Source of the DNA: Caulobacter sp. FWC2
GTDB taxonomy: Bacteria; Pseudomonadota; Alphaproteobacteria; Caulobacterales; Caulobacteraceae
Reading direction: 5' to 3'
Assembly: GCF_002742625.1 (NCBI RefSeq)
Contig: NZ_PEBF01000001.1
Span: 3,906,001-3,970,000, forward strand
DNA: 64,000 bases
Below, piece by piece: positions 54,097 through 63,335 of this stretch; the first letter of the stretch is position 1; each line of letters opens with the position of its first letter. Position numbers and translations under genes: made by a program. The notes beneath the pieces were generated by a model. It did not search any database. It saw only the letters and a program-made list of their open reading frames with translations, and was not told the origin of the DNA.

Positions 54097-57000
54097 CTAG
54101 AAGCGCGCGGTCACGCTGGCGTAGACCACACGGCCCTCGACGTCATAGGTCGCCGAGAACGTGTTGTTGGAGGGAGCCGACGAGCCGACGATCGCCGGAT
54201 CCTTGTCGAACAGGTTGCGGACGCCCGCCGTGAACGAGAGATCCTTGGTCACGTCATAGCTGCCAGTGAGGTCGAAATAGCTCTGCGCCTTGATCACCGG
54301 GGTGGTCAGCGTCGCCTTGTCCGGGAACGCGGCGCCGAGACGCTTGGGCAGCAGGTAAGTATCGACCGTCACCTCGCCGATATAGCGGTGGCGCAGGCTG
54401 AGCGTCGCCGGGCCCGAACGCCAGGTGATGCGCGAGGCGCCCTTCCAGCGGGGGATCGGCTGGCCGCAGGTCGGGCCGAACGAACCGACGCAGTAGTTCT
54501 TGGTGGCCGGCAGCGCCTGGACCGGCGTAGCGGTGAACTCGTCGGTGTAGGTCAGGTTGGTGCCGATATCGAACCGGCTGTCGCCGAACGGACCCCAGGC
54601 CAAGTTGAAGCGGTAGTTGGCGTTGATGTCGACGCCCGAGGTCTTCAGGCCGCCGGTGTTGCCGTTTGTGGTGGTGACATAGCCCGGCGCGGCGATCTGG
54701 CCGGTCAGGGGATCACGGGTGATCGCCTTACAGAATGCGCTGCTGGCGTCCTGGATGGTGTTGTAGCAAAGGCTCAGCGTGTTCGAGATGCCGCCGCCCA
54801 GGGGCGCGATGGCGCCGTCCAGGTTGATCTTGAAGTAGTCGACGCTGACCATCAGGCCGGACACGAAGCGCGGCTGCAGCACGACGCCGAAGGTCGTGGT
54901 GTCCGACTTTTCGGGGCCGACATTGGGGTTGCCGCCCGAGACCTGGCTGATGAAGGTGTTGGGCTGCACCGCCAGGGTGAAGACCGAGGCGGCCGGCACG
55001 CCGGTGGCCACGCAGATAGCGCGCACGGCGGCGGTCTGCTGGGACGTCGGCTGACGGCTCGAGCAGGGGTCGACCGCCGAAGGGCCGCTGGTGGTGTTGC
55101 CGCCAAACAGCTCGCCCACGTTCGGCGCGCGGATGGCGTGCTGGAACTGGCCGCGCAGGGTGATGTCGGAGATCGGCGCGTACTCGCCGCCCACCGAATA
55201 GGTCCAGACGCCGCCGACGCCCGGGAGGTTGTAGTCGGAGTAGCGGAAGGCGCCATTGGCGCTGGCGCGCTCGCCCAGCGGCGAGTCCTTCAACAGCGGG
55301 ACACGGACTTCGCCATAGACTTCCTTGACGGACTCCGAGCCTTGGGTCGGCAGCGCGGCGTTGAAGCCGGAGACGTCGCCGGAGGCCAGGAAGCTGTCGG
55401 GCACGAACCGCGCCGAGGCCTTGCGGTATTCAGCGCCGGTGCTGAAGTCGATCGGGCCGGCCCACGTGTCGAACAGCTCGCCGGCCAGGCTGGCGGCCAG
55501 CACCTGCTGCGAGGATTCGGTGTAGTTGGTCGACGCTACCGAAATCGAGCTGATGCCCTGCGGCGACAGGTTGGCGCCGAAGATGTTGAGCAGCGGCGCG
55601 GCGCCGTTCACCGACAGCAGACCGGCCTGGACCTTGCTGAGCGAGATGGCCCCGCCGGAGGTGCTGGTGTCGGTGGTCCGCGTGTAGGTGTAGTAGGCGT
55701 CGTACTTCAGGTTTCTCAGATAGCTGTCGGAGACGCTGCCGAGGTCGCCGCGCAGGCCGATCGCCGTCCGGAAGGCCGAGCGGTCGGCGGTATTGGTGCG
55801 GTTGCCGATCTCCGGGACGCGACGGTTGATGTTCAGGATCGCCAGGCCGTCGCCCGCCGTCGTGGTCAGGGACGACGTGCCGTTGATCGCCCGGACGGTG
55901 CCGACTTCCAGCTGGTCGAGCTGGCGCAGAACGTCCTGAAGCTGCGGCGTCAGATAGGGATTGTTGACGTTCAGCAGGAAATTGCCGCCGAAGCCGCTGG
56001 GGGCCAACTGCATCGAGACGCGGTTGTTGCTGTAGTTGGCCTCGGCATAGCCGGTCACGTGCGCGTTGAACTCATAGTGGCCGGACATGTTAGCCAGCCA
56101 GCGACGCTGCGGGATGACGATGTAGTTGGCCGGGGCCAGATCGTAGTCATCGCCCGGCGTCGTGGCCGGTCGGGCCACCTTGCCAGCGTTGTCGAAAGTG
56201 AAGCCCCGCGAGCCCAGGCCGCTCAGGCCCGCGGCCGCCAGGGCGGCGGTCAGGGAAGCGCTCGACGGCGAGCCCACCGTGACGAAGCGGCCGTTCGGAA
56301 TGGTGCCACTGCCGCCGAAGATCAGGCCCGGACGGCCGCCGGCCGTCAGACAGGTCTGACCGGCCGGAATGGCCATCGGCGTCCCAGGCCGCGTGTCGCT
56401 GTAGCTGGCGGCGGTGACGCAGCCATCGGCCATGGTGGGCATGGCCCACCCGCCCCGGTCGGCGCGCGAGTAGCCGCCGCGATCCAGGTAGTTCAGCGCC
56501 ACGACGACATTGCCGCGATCCTCGGCGAAGTTCGTGCCGAAGGTCAGGTCGGCCGTGTAGGTCTTGGTCTTGGTGTGCGTGTCCTGACGCGCCTCGGCGG
56601 TCATTTCCACGCCATGGAAGTCGTCCTTCATGATGAAGTTGACGACGCCCGTGATGGCGTCCGAGCCATAGACGGCCGAGGAGCCGCCGGTGACCGTCTC
56701 GACGCGCTTGATCAGCGAAGCCGGGATCGTGTTGATGTCGGTGGTCTGGTCAGGCCCGGTGATCGTGAAGCGGCGACCGTTGACCAGGACGAGGTTCCGC
56801 TGCGCGCCGAAACCGCGAAGGTTCAGCGTCGCCGTGCCGCCCGGCACGGTGTTGGCCGTCGGGCCATTGTTCTGCGAACCCAGGAACTGCGGCGTGTCGT
56901 TCAGCAGCGTCTCGACGTTCTGCGTGCCCGACAGGCCAATTTCCTCGGAGCCGATCACCGTGACCGGGGTCGGGGCCTTGAACCCGCGCGCCGACAGGCG

Positions 57001-57168
57001 CGAGCCCGTGACGACCACTTCGGTGACGGTTTGGTCTTCGGCCGGAGCCGGCGCCTGAGTCTGCGTGGCGGTCTGCGCAGTTGCCAGCGCTGGCACAAAC
57101 AGGGCGGCGGCGATCGCAAGCGCCGTTTCGCAGCCCATGAACAAACGTTGCTTGTGGTTGGCGTTCAT
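54097..57168 (-). CDS. TonB-dependent receptor (pectin-oligosaccharide locus)
   Basis: 1023-residue outer-membrane receptor. The signal peptide ends near ALATAQ (about residue 32). The TonB box region is VTEVVVTGSRLSARGF. The plug has NVETLLNDTPQF, LNLRGFGAQRNLVLVNGRRF and SSAVYGSDAITGVVNFIMKDDF, the pattern of large oligosaccharide or peptide receptors. The barrel ends VVYASVTARF. It is divergent from a GH28 gene, suggesting import of pectin fragments. A candidate LacI-type site lies at 57182-57197. Confidence 0.92.
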   Translation of the reverse strand: MNANHKQRLFMGCETALAIAAALFVPALATAQTATQTQAPAPAEDQTVTEVVVTGSRLSARGFKAPTPVTVIGSEEIGLSGTQNVETLLNDTPQFLGSQNNGPTANTVPGGTATLNLRGFGAQRNLVLVNGRRFTITGPDQTTDINTIPASLIKRVETVTGGSSAVYGSDAITGVVNFIMKDDFHGVEMTAEARQDTHTKTKTYTADLTFGTNFAEDRGNVVVALNYLDRGGYSRADRGGWAMPTMADGCVTAASYSDTRPGTPMAIPAGQTCLTAGGRPGLIFGGSGTIPNGRFVTVGSPSSASLTAALAAAGLSGLGSRGFTFDNAGKVARPATTPGDDYDLAPANYIVIPQRRWLANMSGHYEFNAHVTGYAEANYSNNRVSMQLAPSGFGGNFLLNVNNPYLTPQLQDVLRQLDQLEVGTVRAINGTSSLTTTAGDGLAILNINRRVPEIGNRTNTADRSAFRTAIGLRGDLGSVSDSYLRNLKYDAYYTYTRTTDTSTSGGAISLSKVQAGLLSVNGAAPLLNIFGANLSPQGISSISVASTNYTESSQQVLAASLAGELFDTWAGPIDFSTGAEYRKASARFVPDSFLASGDVSGFNAALPTQGSESVKEVYGEVRVPLLKDSPLGERASANGAFRYSDYNLPGVGGVWTYSVGGEYAPISDITLRGQFQHAIRAPNVGELFGGNTTSGPSAVDPCSSRQPTSQQTAAVRAICVATGVPAASVFTLAVQPNTFISQVSGGNPNVGPEKSDTTTFGVVLQPRFVSGLMVSVDYFKINLDGAIAPLGGGISNTLSLCYNTIQDASSAFCKAITRDPLTGQIAAPGYVTTTNGNTGGLKTSGVDINANYRFNLAWGPFGDSRFDIGTNLTYTDEFTATPVQALPATKNYCVGSFGPTCGQPIPRWKGASRITWRSGPATLSLRHRYIGEVTVDTYLLPKRLGAAFPDKATLTTPVIKAQSYFDLTGSYDVTKDLSFTAGVRNLFDKDPAIVGSSAPSNNTFSATYDVEGRVVYASVTARF

Positions 57169-57181
57169 CGTCCCCTCCCGA

Positions 57182-57197
57182 AGGTACCGCTATCATC
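57182..57197. promoter_or_regulatory. candidate LacI-type site before the pectin receptor
   Basis: AGGTACCGCTATCATC agrees at 12 of 16 positions with TGTTACCGGTAGCATC at 62017-62032, the palindrome before the LacI gene. It is close to the receptor start (57168), so could act on its promoter or leader. Confidence 0.35.
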
Positions 57198-57325
57198 TGC
57201 GGCCGTTTCGAAGACGCTTAAAGCGAAATTCCGACATGTGCAATAGGTGTCCACAAAATGATACAGATGCGATAGTCGTCGAGACGAGGCGCTGACGCGC
57301 CCGCGGCGTGGCTTAGGAGGCGGCT

Positions 57326-58732
57326 TTGACGGTTCTGGATCTATCCCGGCGCGCTATGCTGGTGGCGGCCCTGGCCGCGCCAGGCCTCGCTCACGCGGCT
57401 GACGACTGGGTCAAGGCGGACGCGATCCGGCGATCGGTGCGCCCACCGGTCTTCCCCTCGCGAGTCTGGAACATCGTGGCGGCCGGCGCGGTCGAGGGCG
57501 ATGTCGAGGCGACCAGCGCGGCGATCGCCGAGGCCATCGCGGCCTGCGCGGCGGCCGGCGGCGGACGTGTGCTGGTGCCGGCGGGGCGTTGGCCGAGCGG
57601 CGCCATCCGCCTGCGCAGCCGCGTTGAGCTGCATCTTGCCAGGGGCGCGACCCTGGTCTTCAGCACCGACCCGGCCCGCTATCCGATCGTCCCCACGCGG
57701 TGGGAGGGGATCGAGTTGATGAACTACTCGCCGCTGGTGTTCGCCCACGGCGAACACGACGTGGCGATCACCGGGCAGGGCGTGCTGGACGGCCAGGGTC
57801 CGGCTTGGTGGTCGTGGAGCAGCGGCCCGCAATTTGGCTGGCGCGCCGGCATGCCCAACCAGCGCAAGGCCCGCGAGACCCTATTCGACATGGCCGAGCG
57901 CGGCGTGCCGGTGGCCGAGCGCGTCTTCGGCGAAGGCTCGTACCTGCGGCCGATGATGGTGCAGTTCCAGAACTGCGCGAACGTCCTGGTCGAGGGCGTC
58001 ACCCTGCGCGACGCCCCCTGCTGGACGCTGCATCCGGTCTTGTGTCGCAACGTGACCGTTCGCGACGTCACGGTGATCGGCCATGGCCCCAACACCGACG
58101 GCTGCGACCCGGAGTCTGTCGACGGCATGGTGATCGAGCGCAGCACCTTCGACTGCGGAGACGACTGCATCGCTATCAAGTCCGGCCGCAACGCCGACGG
58201 CCGTCGCCTGGCCAGGCCGACCCGAAACATCCTGATCCAGGACTGCGTGATGAAGGATGGTCACGGCGGCGTGGTGATCGGCAGCGAGGTCTCTGGCGGG
58301 GTCGAGAACGTCTTCACCCAGCGCTGCCACATGGACAGCGAGGGCCTGTGGTACGCCCTGCGCTTCAAGAACAACGCCATGCGCGGCGGCGTCATCCAGG
58401 ACATCTACGCCCGCGACATCACCGTCGGCCGCGTGGCCCGGGCCGCGATCATTTGCGACTTCAACTACGAGGAAGGCGGGCGTGGCGGCTTCACGCCGGT
58501 GCTGCGCAAGGTCCGGATCGAGCGGATGCGAGCCAGCGCCGCCGTCCAGGTGGTCGACCTTCAGGGCCTGCCTGGCGCGCCACTGGGCGACATCGTGCTC
58601 AGCGACTGTCGCTTCGACGGAGTGACCAAGGCCAGCGTGGTGACGCACACCCACGGGCTGAGGCTGGAACGCGTCACGGTCAACGGCCGGCGCGTCCCCT
58701 CCCCCGCCTTGCTCAGCGCGCCACCGACCTGA
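57326..58732 (+). CDS. GH28 polygalacturonase-like enzyme, exported
   Basis: 468 residues with a twin-arginine-like leader (LSRRAMLVAALAAPGLAHA). The GH28 right-handed beta-helix is shown by all four catalytic signatures: NTDGCDP (about 255), DDCIAIKSG (about 277), GHGGVVIGSE (about 311) and RFKN (about 346). It hydrolyses polygalacturonan-type glycosidic bonds in the periplasm. TTG 57326 is chosen because AGGAGG lies 6 bases upstream and no ATG suits the leader. Its end overlaps the convergent GH43 gene by 20 bases. Confidence 0.92.
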   Translation: MTVLDLSRRAMLVAALAAPGLAHAADDWVKADAIRRSVRPPVFPSRVWNIVAAGAVEGDVEATSAAIAEAIAACAAAGGGRVLVPAGRWPSGAIRLRSRVELHLARGATLVFSTDPARYPIVPTRWEGIELMNYSPLVFAHGEHDVAITGQGVLDGQGPAWWSWSSGPQFGWRAGMPNQRKARETLFDMAERGVPVAERVFGEGSYLRPMMVQFQNCANVLVEGVTLRDAPCWTLHPVLCRNVTVRDVTVIGHGPNTDGCDPESVDGMVIERSTFDCGDDCIAIKSGRNADGRRLARPTRNILIQDCVMKDGHGGVVIGSEVSGGVENVFTQRCHMDSEGLWYALRFKNNAMRGGVIQDIYARDITVGRVARAAIICDFNYEEGGRGGFTPVLRKVRIERMRASAAVQVVDLQGLPGAPLGDIVLSDCRFDGVTKASVVTHTHGLRLERVTVNGRRVPSPALLSAPPT

Positions 58733-60347
58733 CGTCGACCCAGTCGAAATCGGCCACGCCCGGCTTGGCCTGGGCCGGATCGCCGTAGCTGAACAGCGCC
58801 GGCCGCGCGCCCTTCCACCAGCTGAAGCGCGGCAGGATCCCGCCGCCCATGTCGACGAAGGTCCGGCCGCCGTCGCGGCTGTAGCTGTAGTGCGCCGCCT
58901 GGTCGGCCACGGCCACGCGCAGATCGACCGCGCCGCTGGGCAGCGCCGGCCCCAGGGTGTCGACGCCCCTCAGCGAGAAGACGACGCGGTTCTGGCCGTC
59001 CGTGCGGATCACGCCGATGGCGCCGATCCCCGCGCCGAACATGGCCAGCCCCGCCCGCTGCCCCTCGACCAGCCCCTTGGCGTCGAGGCGCGTGGTGATG
59101 ATCGCCGAACGGCTCTGCAGGGACTGGGTCAGGGTGTTGCGGGCGCTGACCAGATTGACCGCCGGCCCGCCCGTCAGCCGCAGGAAACCGGGCCGCGCCG
59201 TCAGGCTCCAGCGCTGGTCGTCGGGATTGTGGTTCCACTCCCACTGCGGTCCTAGCCTCGCGGCCGCGAACCCGTCGGAGGTCTGCGGCGAGACCGCCGG
59301 GAAGCGTTTGCCGACGTCGGGCATGGCGTGCTGGGCGACCGGCTGACCGCCCGGCGCATCCGGCCCTGCGCCGGGGATCGGCTCGCCGATGAACGGCCAG
59401 TCGTCCTTCCAGATAACGGGCTGCAGGTGGACGATGCGGCCATAGGCGCCGGCGCTGTTGAAGTGGATGAACCAGCCCTGGCCCGAGGGCGTCTCGACCC
59501 AGCCGCCCTGGTGCGGCCCCTTCAGGTCGCTCTTGCCTGGGACCAGCACCTCGCGGTGCTCGTAAGGCCCCCAGATGGACCTGGACCGCATTACCGCCTG
59601 CGGCCCGGTCTCGACCCCGCCGATCGGCGCGAAGATGTAGTACCAGCCGTTGCGCTTGTAGAGCTTGGGCCCCTCCAGCACCGGCAGTGCCTTGGCGTCC
59701 TCGACGATGACCTTGCCCTCGTCCAGCACCGACTTGCCGTCCGGGGCCATGCGATGCAGCACCAGCGGCCCCGCGCCGACCTTGCCATGCACCAGATAGG
59801 CCTGGCCGTCGTCGTCCCAGAAGGGGCACGGATCCTCGATACCCGGACCGGCCACCACCGCCACGGGTTCGGTCCAAGGCCCGTCGACCCTGGTCGCGGT
59901 CGACATGAAGATCCCCTCATAGGGGGTGGCGAAATAGACGTAGAACTTGCCGTCATGATGCCGGATCGACGGCGCCCAGACCCCGCCGGCATAGCGCTGG
60001 CCGGCGGTGCGCTGGTCTCGCGGCATCCGCGCCCCGGCGTCATTGGTCGGCACGGGTCCCGGCAGGTCGTATTCCGGCGCGAAGGGCAGCTTGGGCAGCA
60101 CGTGGCCGGCGATCGTCCAGTGGACCAGGTTCTTCGACGTCAGGATCGGCACGCCCGGCGAGAAGTGGAAGCTGGACGCCACGAGGTAGTAGGTGTCGCC
60201 CACCCGGATGACGTCGGGGTCGGAATAGTCGGCCGGCAGGATCGGGTTGCGATAGACGCCCGCCGTCGGCGGTCTCGGCGCCGCGAGCGCCGGCCCGGCC
60301 AGGACCAGAGCCGTCGCCGCCAATAGTCCCAGCCGTTTCACGCGCAT
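58713..60347 (-). CDS. GH43 beta-xylosidase/arabinofuranosidase-like enzyme
   Basis: 544 residues with Sec signal (ATALVLAGPALA). The five-bladed propeller has the catalytic base D43 in YSDPDVIRV, the pKa-modulating aspartate near 170 (GIEDPCPFWDDDG) and the general acid glutamate near 221 (VLEGPKLYKRNG). The C-terminal ~200 residues form a beta-sandwich, as in GH43 subfamily 12-like enzymes. ATG 60347 follows GAGGA; the longer frame to 60500 runs into the GH28 gene. It probably removes side-chain xylose or arabinose from pectin. It lies 10 bases after the second GH28 gene. Confidence 0.9.
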   Translation of the reverse strand: MRVKRLGLLAATALVLAGPALAAPRPPTAGVYRNPILPADYSDPDVIRVGDTYYLVASSFHFSPGVPILTSKNLVHWTIAGHVLPKLPFAPEYDLPGPVPTNDAGARMPRDQRTAGQRYAGGVWAPSIRHHDGKFYVYFATPYEGIFMSTATRVDGPWTEPVAVVAGPGIEDPCPFWDDDGQAYLVHGKVGAGPLVLHRMAPDGKSVLDEGKVIVEDAKALPVLEGPKLYKRNGWYYIFAPIGGVETGPQAVMRSRSIWGPYEHREVLVPGKSDLKGPHQGGWVETPSGQGWFIHFNSAGAYGRIVHLQPVIWKDDWPFIGEPIPGAGPDAPGGQPVAQHAMPDVGKRFPAVSPQTSDGFAAARLGPQWEWNHNPDDQRWSLTARPGFLRLTGGPAVNLVSARNTLTQSLQSRSAIITTRLDAKGLVEGQRAGLAMFGAGIGAIGVIRTDGQNRVVFSLRGVDTLGPALPSGAVDLRVAVADQAAHYSYSRDGGRTFVDMGGGILPRFSWWKGARPALFSYGDPAQAKPGVADFDWVDVRSVAR

Positions 60348-60357
60348 CACGAAGTCC

Positions 60358-61941
60358 TCAGAACGATTGGGTCGTCGTCTCGTCGATCCGGCGATCGGGC
60401 AGCCAGCGGCTGCCGAACGAGCGGAAGCCGGTGACCTGGTCGAGCAAGAAGCTGGGTCCCTTGGGCAGGCGCAGCCGGAAAAGATCGATCTCCTCGACAT
60501 CGTTCAGCCAGAAGGCCGGACGCGCGTCCGCCGCCTCGGTGACGATCTCGACATTGCTCATCTCGATATTGCGGGCGTGGCGGATGAAGAAGCCGCTGGC
60601 CGGCAGGTCGCCGAACATGTCCGGATCGGGATAGGCCTTGTCGGCCTCGGGAGGCCGGCGCTTGGCCAGCTCGGCCGAGCCCCCGCCCAGCGAGTGGAAG
60701 TAGACGTCGCTGATCTTGACGTCCTCGACCGGGTGACCGGCCACGCCGGCGATGATCGAGGGCTGGGGCGTCGCGCCATGGCTGACGATGTTCTGGATGG
60801 TGATCCGCCGCAGCTTGCCCACCGGCACGCCGGCCGGACCGCGCATGCGGCTGCCCAGGCGCAGGAACAGCGGCGGGAAGCCCAGGCCCCGCATGGTGAT
60901 GTTGCTGATGGCGATGTCTTCGGTCAGCGCCCCGTCCATCGTCTCCAGCGCGATGCCGTAGCAGTGGTCGAACACGCAGTTGGTGATGGTGACGTTCTTG
61001 AAGCCGCCGTTGGACTCCGTGCCCAGCTTGATGCGGCCATAGCCGTGGAAACCCGGCGGCATCTTCTTCCAGGTCCCGTCGATCACCGAGCCCATCTCGT
61101 AGTTACCGGTCAGCAGGCAGTCGGAGATCGTCAGGTTCTCGGTCGGGCGGGCATAGCCCAGCGCGAACGAGCTCTTGGGGCAGATGCCGTCGTCCCAGGG
61201 CGAGTTGATCGTGCAGTTGGTGACGCGGACATTGCGGCAGCAGTCGATGTCCAGGCCGTCGCGGTTGGTGTCGACGATCAGGTTGTCGATCGTCATGTTG
61301 TCGACGCCGGTGGCCAGCAGCGCGAACCACCCGCCTTGCAGGATCTTGAAATCGCGCAGCAGCACGTTGCGGCAGTTCTTCAGGGCGATGGCCTTGTCGC
61401 CGACGCCGGGGCCGGAAATGTCCGGCGGATCGTCGGGGAACCGGTGGCCGCGGGTCAGGCCCTTGCCCCAGATCAGGCCCGTCCCGACGATGGACACGTC
61501 GTGTAGCCCCTCGCCGAAGATCAGGCTGTTGTTCCAGTGGCTGTGGCCATAGTCCTGGAAGGCGTTGCCCGCTCGCGGGCCAGGATCGTCGTAGCCGTTC
61601 GGCGCGACGCCATTGGGCGCGGCGGCCAGGATCACGGCCCCTTCGCCCAGGTAGAGCGTGATGTTGCTCTTCAGGCGCAGGGTGTAGCAGGCGTAGGTCC
61701 CGGGCGGGAAAAACACCGTGCCGCCGCCCAGCGACGCCACGTGGTCGATGGCCTTGTTGATGGCCGGCGAGTCGATCGTCGCCCCATCGCCGACAGCGCC
61801 GAAATCGCGAACGCTGAACAGGTGCGGCGCGGGTCCTCGCCCGGATCCGGCCGGGGTCGCGGCGTGCGCGGCTTGAGGAGGAACCAGTACGGCGCCGCCG
61901 AGCATGGCCCCCAGCATCAGCCCTCGTCGATCCATGGTCAT
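60358..61941 (-). CDS. GH28-family / pectate-degrading enzyme, exported
   Basis: 527 residues with twin-arginine-like leader (DRRGLMLGAMLGGAVL). The pectin-lyase-like beta-helix starts FSVRDFGAVGDGATIDSPAINKAI. GH28-type sites are RDGLDIDCC (about 227), WDDGICPKSS (about 248) and GRIKLGTESNGG (about 302), slightly diverged from NTDG/DD/GHG, which suggests a different linkage such as rhamnogalacturonan or xylogalacturonan. ATG 61941 follows GGGAGGG; a GTG lies just before it. Transcribed with the GH43 gene and divergent from the LacI gene. Confidence 0.87.
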   Translation of the reverse strand: MTMDRRGLMLGAMLGGAVLVPPQAAHAATPAGSGRGPAPHLFSVRDFGAVGDGATIDSPAINKAIDHVASLGGGTVFFPPGTYACYTLRLKSNITLYLGEGAVILAAAPNGVAPNGYDDPGPRAGNAFQDYGHSHWNNSLIFGEGLHDVSIVGTGLIWGKGLTRGHRFPDDPPDISGPGVGDKAIALKNCRNVLLRDFKILQGGWFALLATGVDNMTIDNLIVDTNRDGLDIDCCRNVRVTNCTINSPWDDGICPKSSFALGYARPTENLTISDCLLTGNYEMGSVIDGTWKKMPPGFHGYGRIKLGTESNGGFKNVTITNCVFDHCYGIALETMDGALTEDIAISNITMRGLGFPPLFLRLGSRMRGPAGVPVGKLRRITIQNIVSHGATPQPSIIAGVAGHPVEDVKISDVYFHSLGGGSAELAKRRPPEADKAYPDPDMFGDLPASGFFIRHARNIEMSNVEIVTEAADARPAFWLNDVEEIDLFRLRLPKGPSFLLDQVTGFRSFGSRWLPDRRIDETTTQSF

Positions 61942-62016
61942 CACGCCCTCCCACTGCCCGTTCGTCGGGTCTGGCGGGAGACAAGCAAGCCGATCGCGAT
62001 GGTGTCAACGACAATT

Positions 62017-62030
62017 TGTTACCGGTAGCA
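62017..62030. promoter_or_regulatory. LacI-type operator candidate (TGTTACCGGTAGCA)
   Basis: Nearly perfect 14-base palindrome with a CG centre, in the divergent gap between the GH28 and LacI genes. The same pattern in weaker form occurs at 57182 and 21318. Confidence 0.55.
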
Positions 62031-62038
62031 TCGACAAT

Positions 62039-62072
62039 GCCAGCGTTGGCGCCCTATCGTGCCAGCGCTGGC
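62039..62072. promoter_or_regulatory. pair of GCCAGCGYTGGC palindromes
   Basis: GCCAGCGTTGGC (62039-62050) and GCCAGCGCTGGC (62061-62072) are 22 bases apart, about two helix turns. Both have CG centres as LacI-family sites do. They lie 64 bases before the LacI gene. Confidence 0.5.
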
Positions 62073-62135
62073 CATGCTTGATCGCGACCGGGATATCGTG
62101 ACACTGGCCTGGCTGTTGGGGAGCCGCCAGAGTCT

Positions 62136-63176
62136 ATGATCAGGATCGATCCGGCCGCGAGCATGGCGGTGACCATCGACGACGTCGCCAAGGCGGCCGG
62201 CGTCTCGATCCGGACCGTGTCGCGCGTGCTCAACGACTCGCCCAAGGTCGGCGACGAGACCCGCCTGGCCGTCCAGACGATCATCAAGAATCTCGGCTAT
62301 AGCCCCAGCTCTCGGGCCCGCGCCCTGGCCTCGGGCCGCTCGTACCTGATCGCCGTGGTGCAGGACGATCCCAACGCTCACGTGATCGGCGTCCTGCAGC
62401 GCGGCATCGTCGAGGTCTGCTCCCAGCACGGCTATGAGCTGGTCGTCCACCCGGTGCGCTTCAGCGACCCGGACGTGGCCCTGGACATCGAACGGTTCGT
62501 CCAAAGCTCCCGTGTCGACGGCCTGATCGTCTTGCCGCCGACGTCCGAGATCGCGGCCATTCCCGAACGGCTGTCGGCGCTGGGCGTGCCCGCGGTCGGC
62601 ATCGCCTCGATCGAGACGCCGCGCTATCCCAGCATGCTGATCAGCCAGGAGCGCGCGGCCACCGGCGAAATGGCTCGCCACCTTCTCGACCTGGGCCACC
62701 GGCGCATCGCCATGATCGAAGGCCCGCCCCACTTCCGCTCGGCGCAGGAGCGCAAGGCCGGCTTCCTGGCGGCGCTGACCGCGTCGGGCCTGGCGCTGGA
62801 GGTGAAGCTGCGTCCAGGCGACTACGGCTTCGAGAGCGGCCTGGCCGCCGCCGAGTCGCTGCTGGCGCTGGAACGGCCGCCCACCGCGATCTTCGCCTGC
62901 AACGACACCATGGCTGCGGCGGTCGTGAAGACGGCGCGTGAGGCGGGCATATCGATGCCCGACCAGCTGTCGGTCGCCGGTTTCGACGACGCGGACCTGG
63001 CCTCGATGATCTCGCCCAGCCTGACGACCATCCGCCGTCCGCTGCGCGACATGGCCAAGTCCGCGACCGAGCACCTGCTGACGATGATCAATGAGCGGCA
63101 GCCAACCCTGCCGCCCGAGGCCGTGGGTCTGAGCCTGATCGTTCGACGCTCTACAGCGCCTGTCGGCGCCGTTTGA
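62136..63176 (+). CDS. LacI-family regulator (proposed pectin-locus repressor)
   Basis: 346 residues. HTH: VTIDDVAKAAGVSIRTVSRVLND, hinge GYSPSSRARALASG. The effector domain has YLIAVVQDDPNAHVIGVLQ, SRVDGLIVLPPTSE, GHRRIAMIEGPP and LSVAGFDDADLASMISPSLTTI. ATG 62136 is used; ATG 62163 (MAVTIDDV) is an alternative that matches the usual family start. Divergent from GH28/GH43, with palindromes between. A galacturonate-like or oligosaccharide inducer is inferred. Confidence 0.9.
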   Translation: MIRIDPAASMAVTIDDVAKAAGVSIRTVSRVLNDSPKVGDETRLAVQTIIKNLGYSPSSRARALASGRSYLIAVVQDDPNAHVIGVLQRGIVEVCSQHGYELVVHPVRFSDPDVALDIERFVQSSRVDGLIVLPPTSEIAAIPERLSALGVPAVGIASIETPRYPSMLISQERAATGEMARHLLDLGHRRIAMIEGPPHFRSAQERKAGFLAALTASGLALEVKLRPGDYGFESGLAAAESLLALERPPTAIFACNDTMAAAVVKTAREAGISMPDQLSVAGFDDADLASMISPSLTTIRRPLRDMAKSATEHLLTMINERQPTLPPEAVGLSLIVRRSTAPVGAV

Positions 63177-63200
63177 AAGTCCAGCTGCCCCTCTGATCAA

Positions 63201-63227
63201 AAGGCCCGCGGCGCACCGCGAGGCCCT
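63201..63227 (+). terminator. weak hairpin after LacI gene
   Basis: CGCGG/CCGCG core (63207-63219) extended by AAGGCC/GGCCCTT arms with bulges, 24 bases after the LacI stop. No T-run follows. Confidence 0.3.
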
Positions 63228-63335
63228 TGCGTGCGTCGTCGGCGCGAGGCAAGTTACTTGCATAACGATACGAACACGACCTGAGAGGCGGCGACGGCTC
63301 CAGGGCTGAAAGACCCGTCGCCTCAGGAGGAAGCC

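Noticed and set aside
57083..57094. GCCAGCGCTGGC copy inside the pectin receptor gene, identical to the palindrome at 62061
   Set aside because: It encodes part of the signal peptide (PALA), and similar bases occur by coding need in other signal peptides; not good evidence for an operator.
53113..57246. Open frame of 1377 codons on the plus strand
   Set aside because: Runs across the nucleoside hydrolase, SnoaL-like gene and antisense to the receptor; no motif, crosses a strong terminator.
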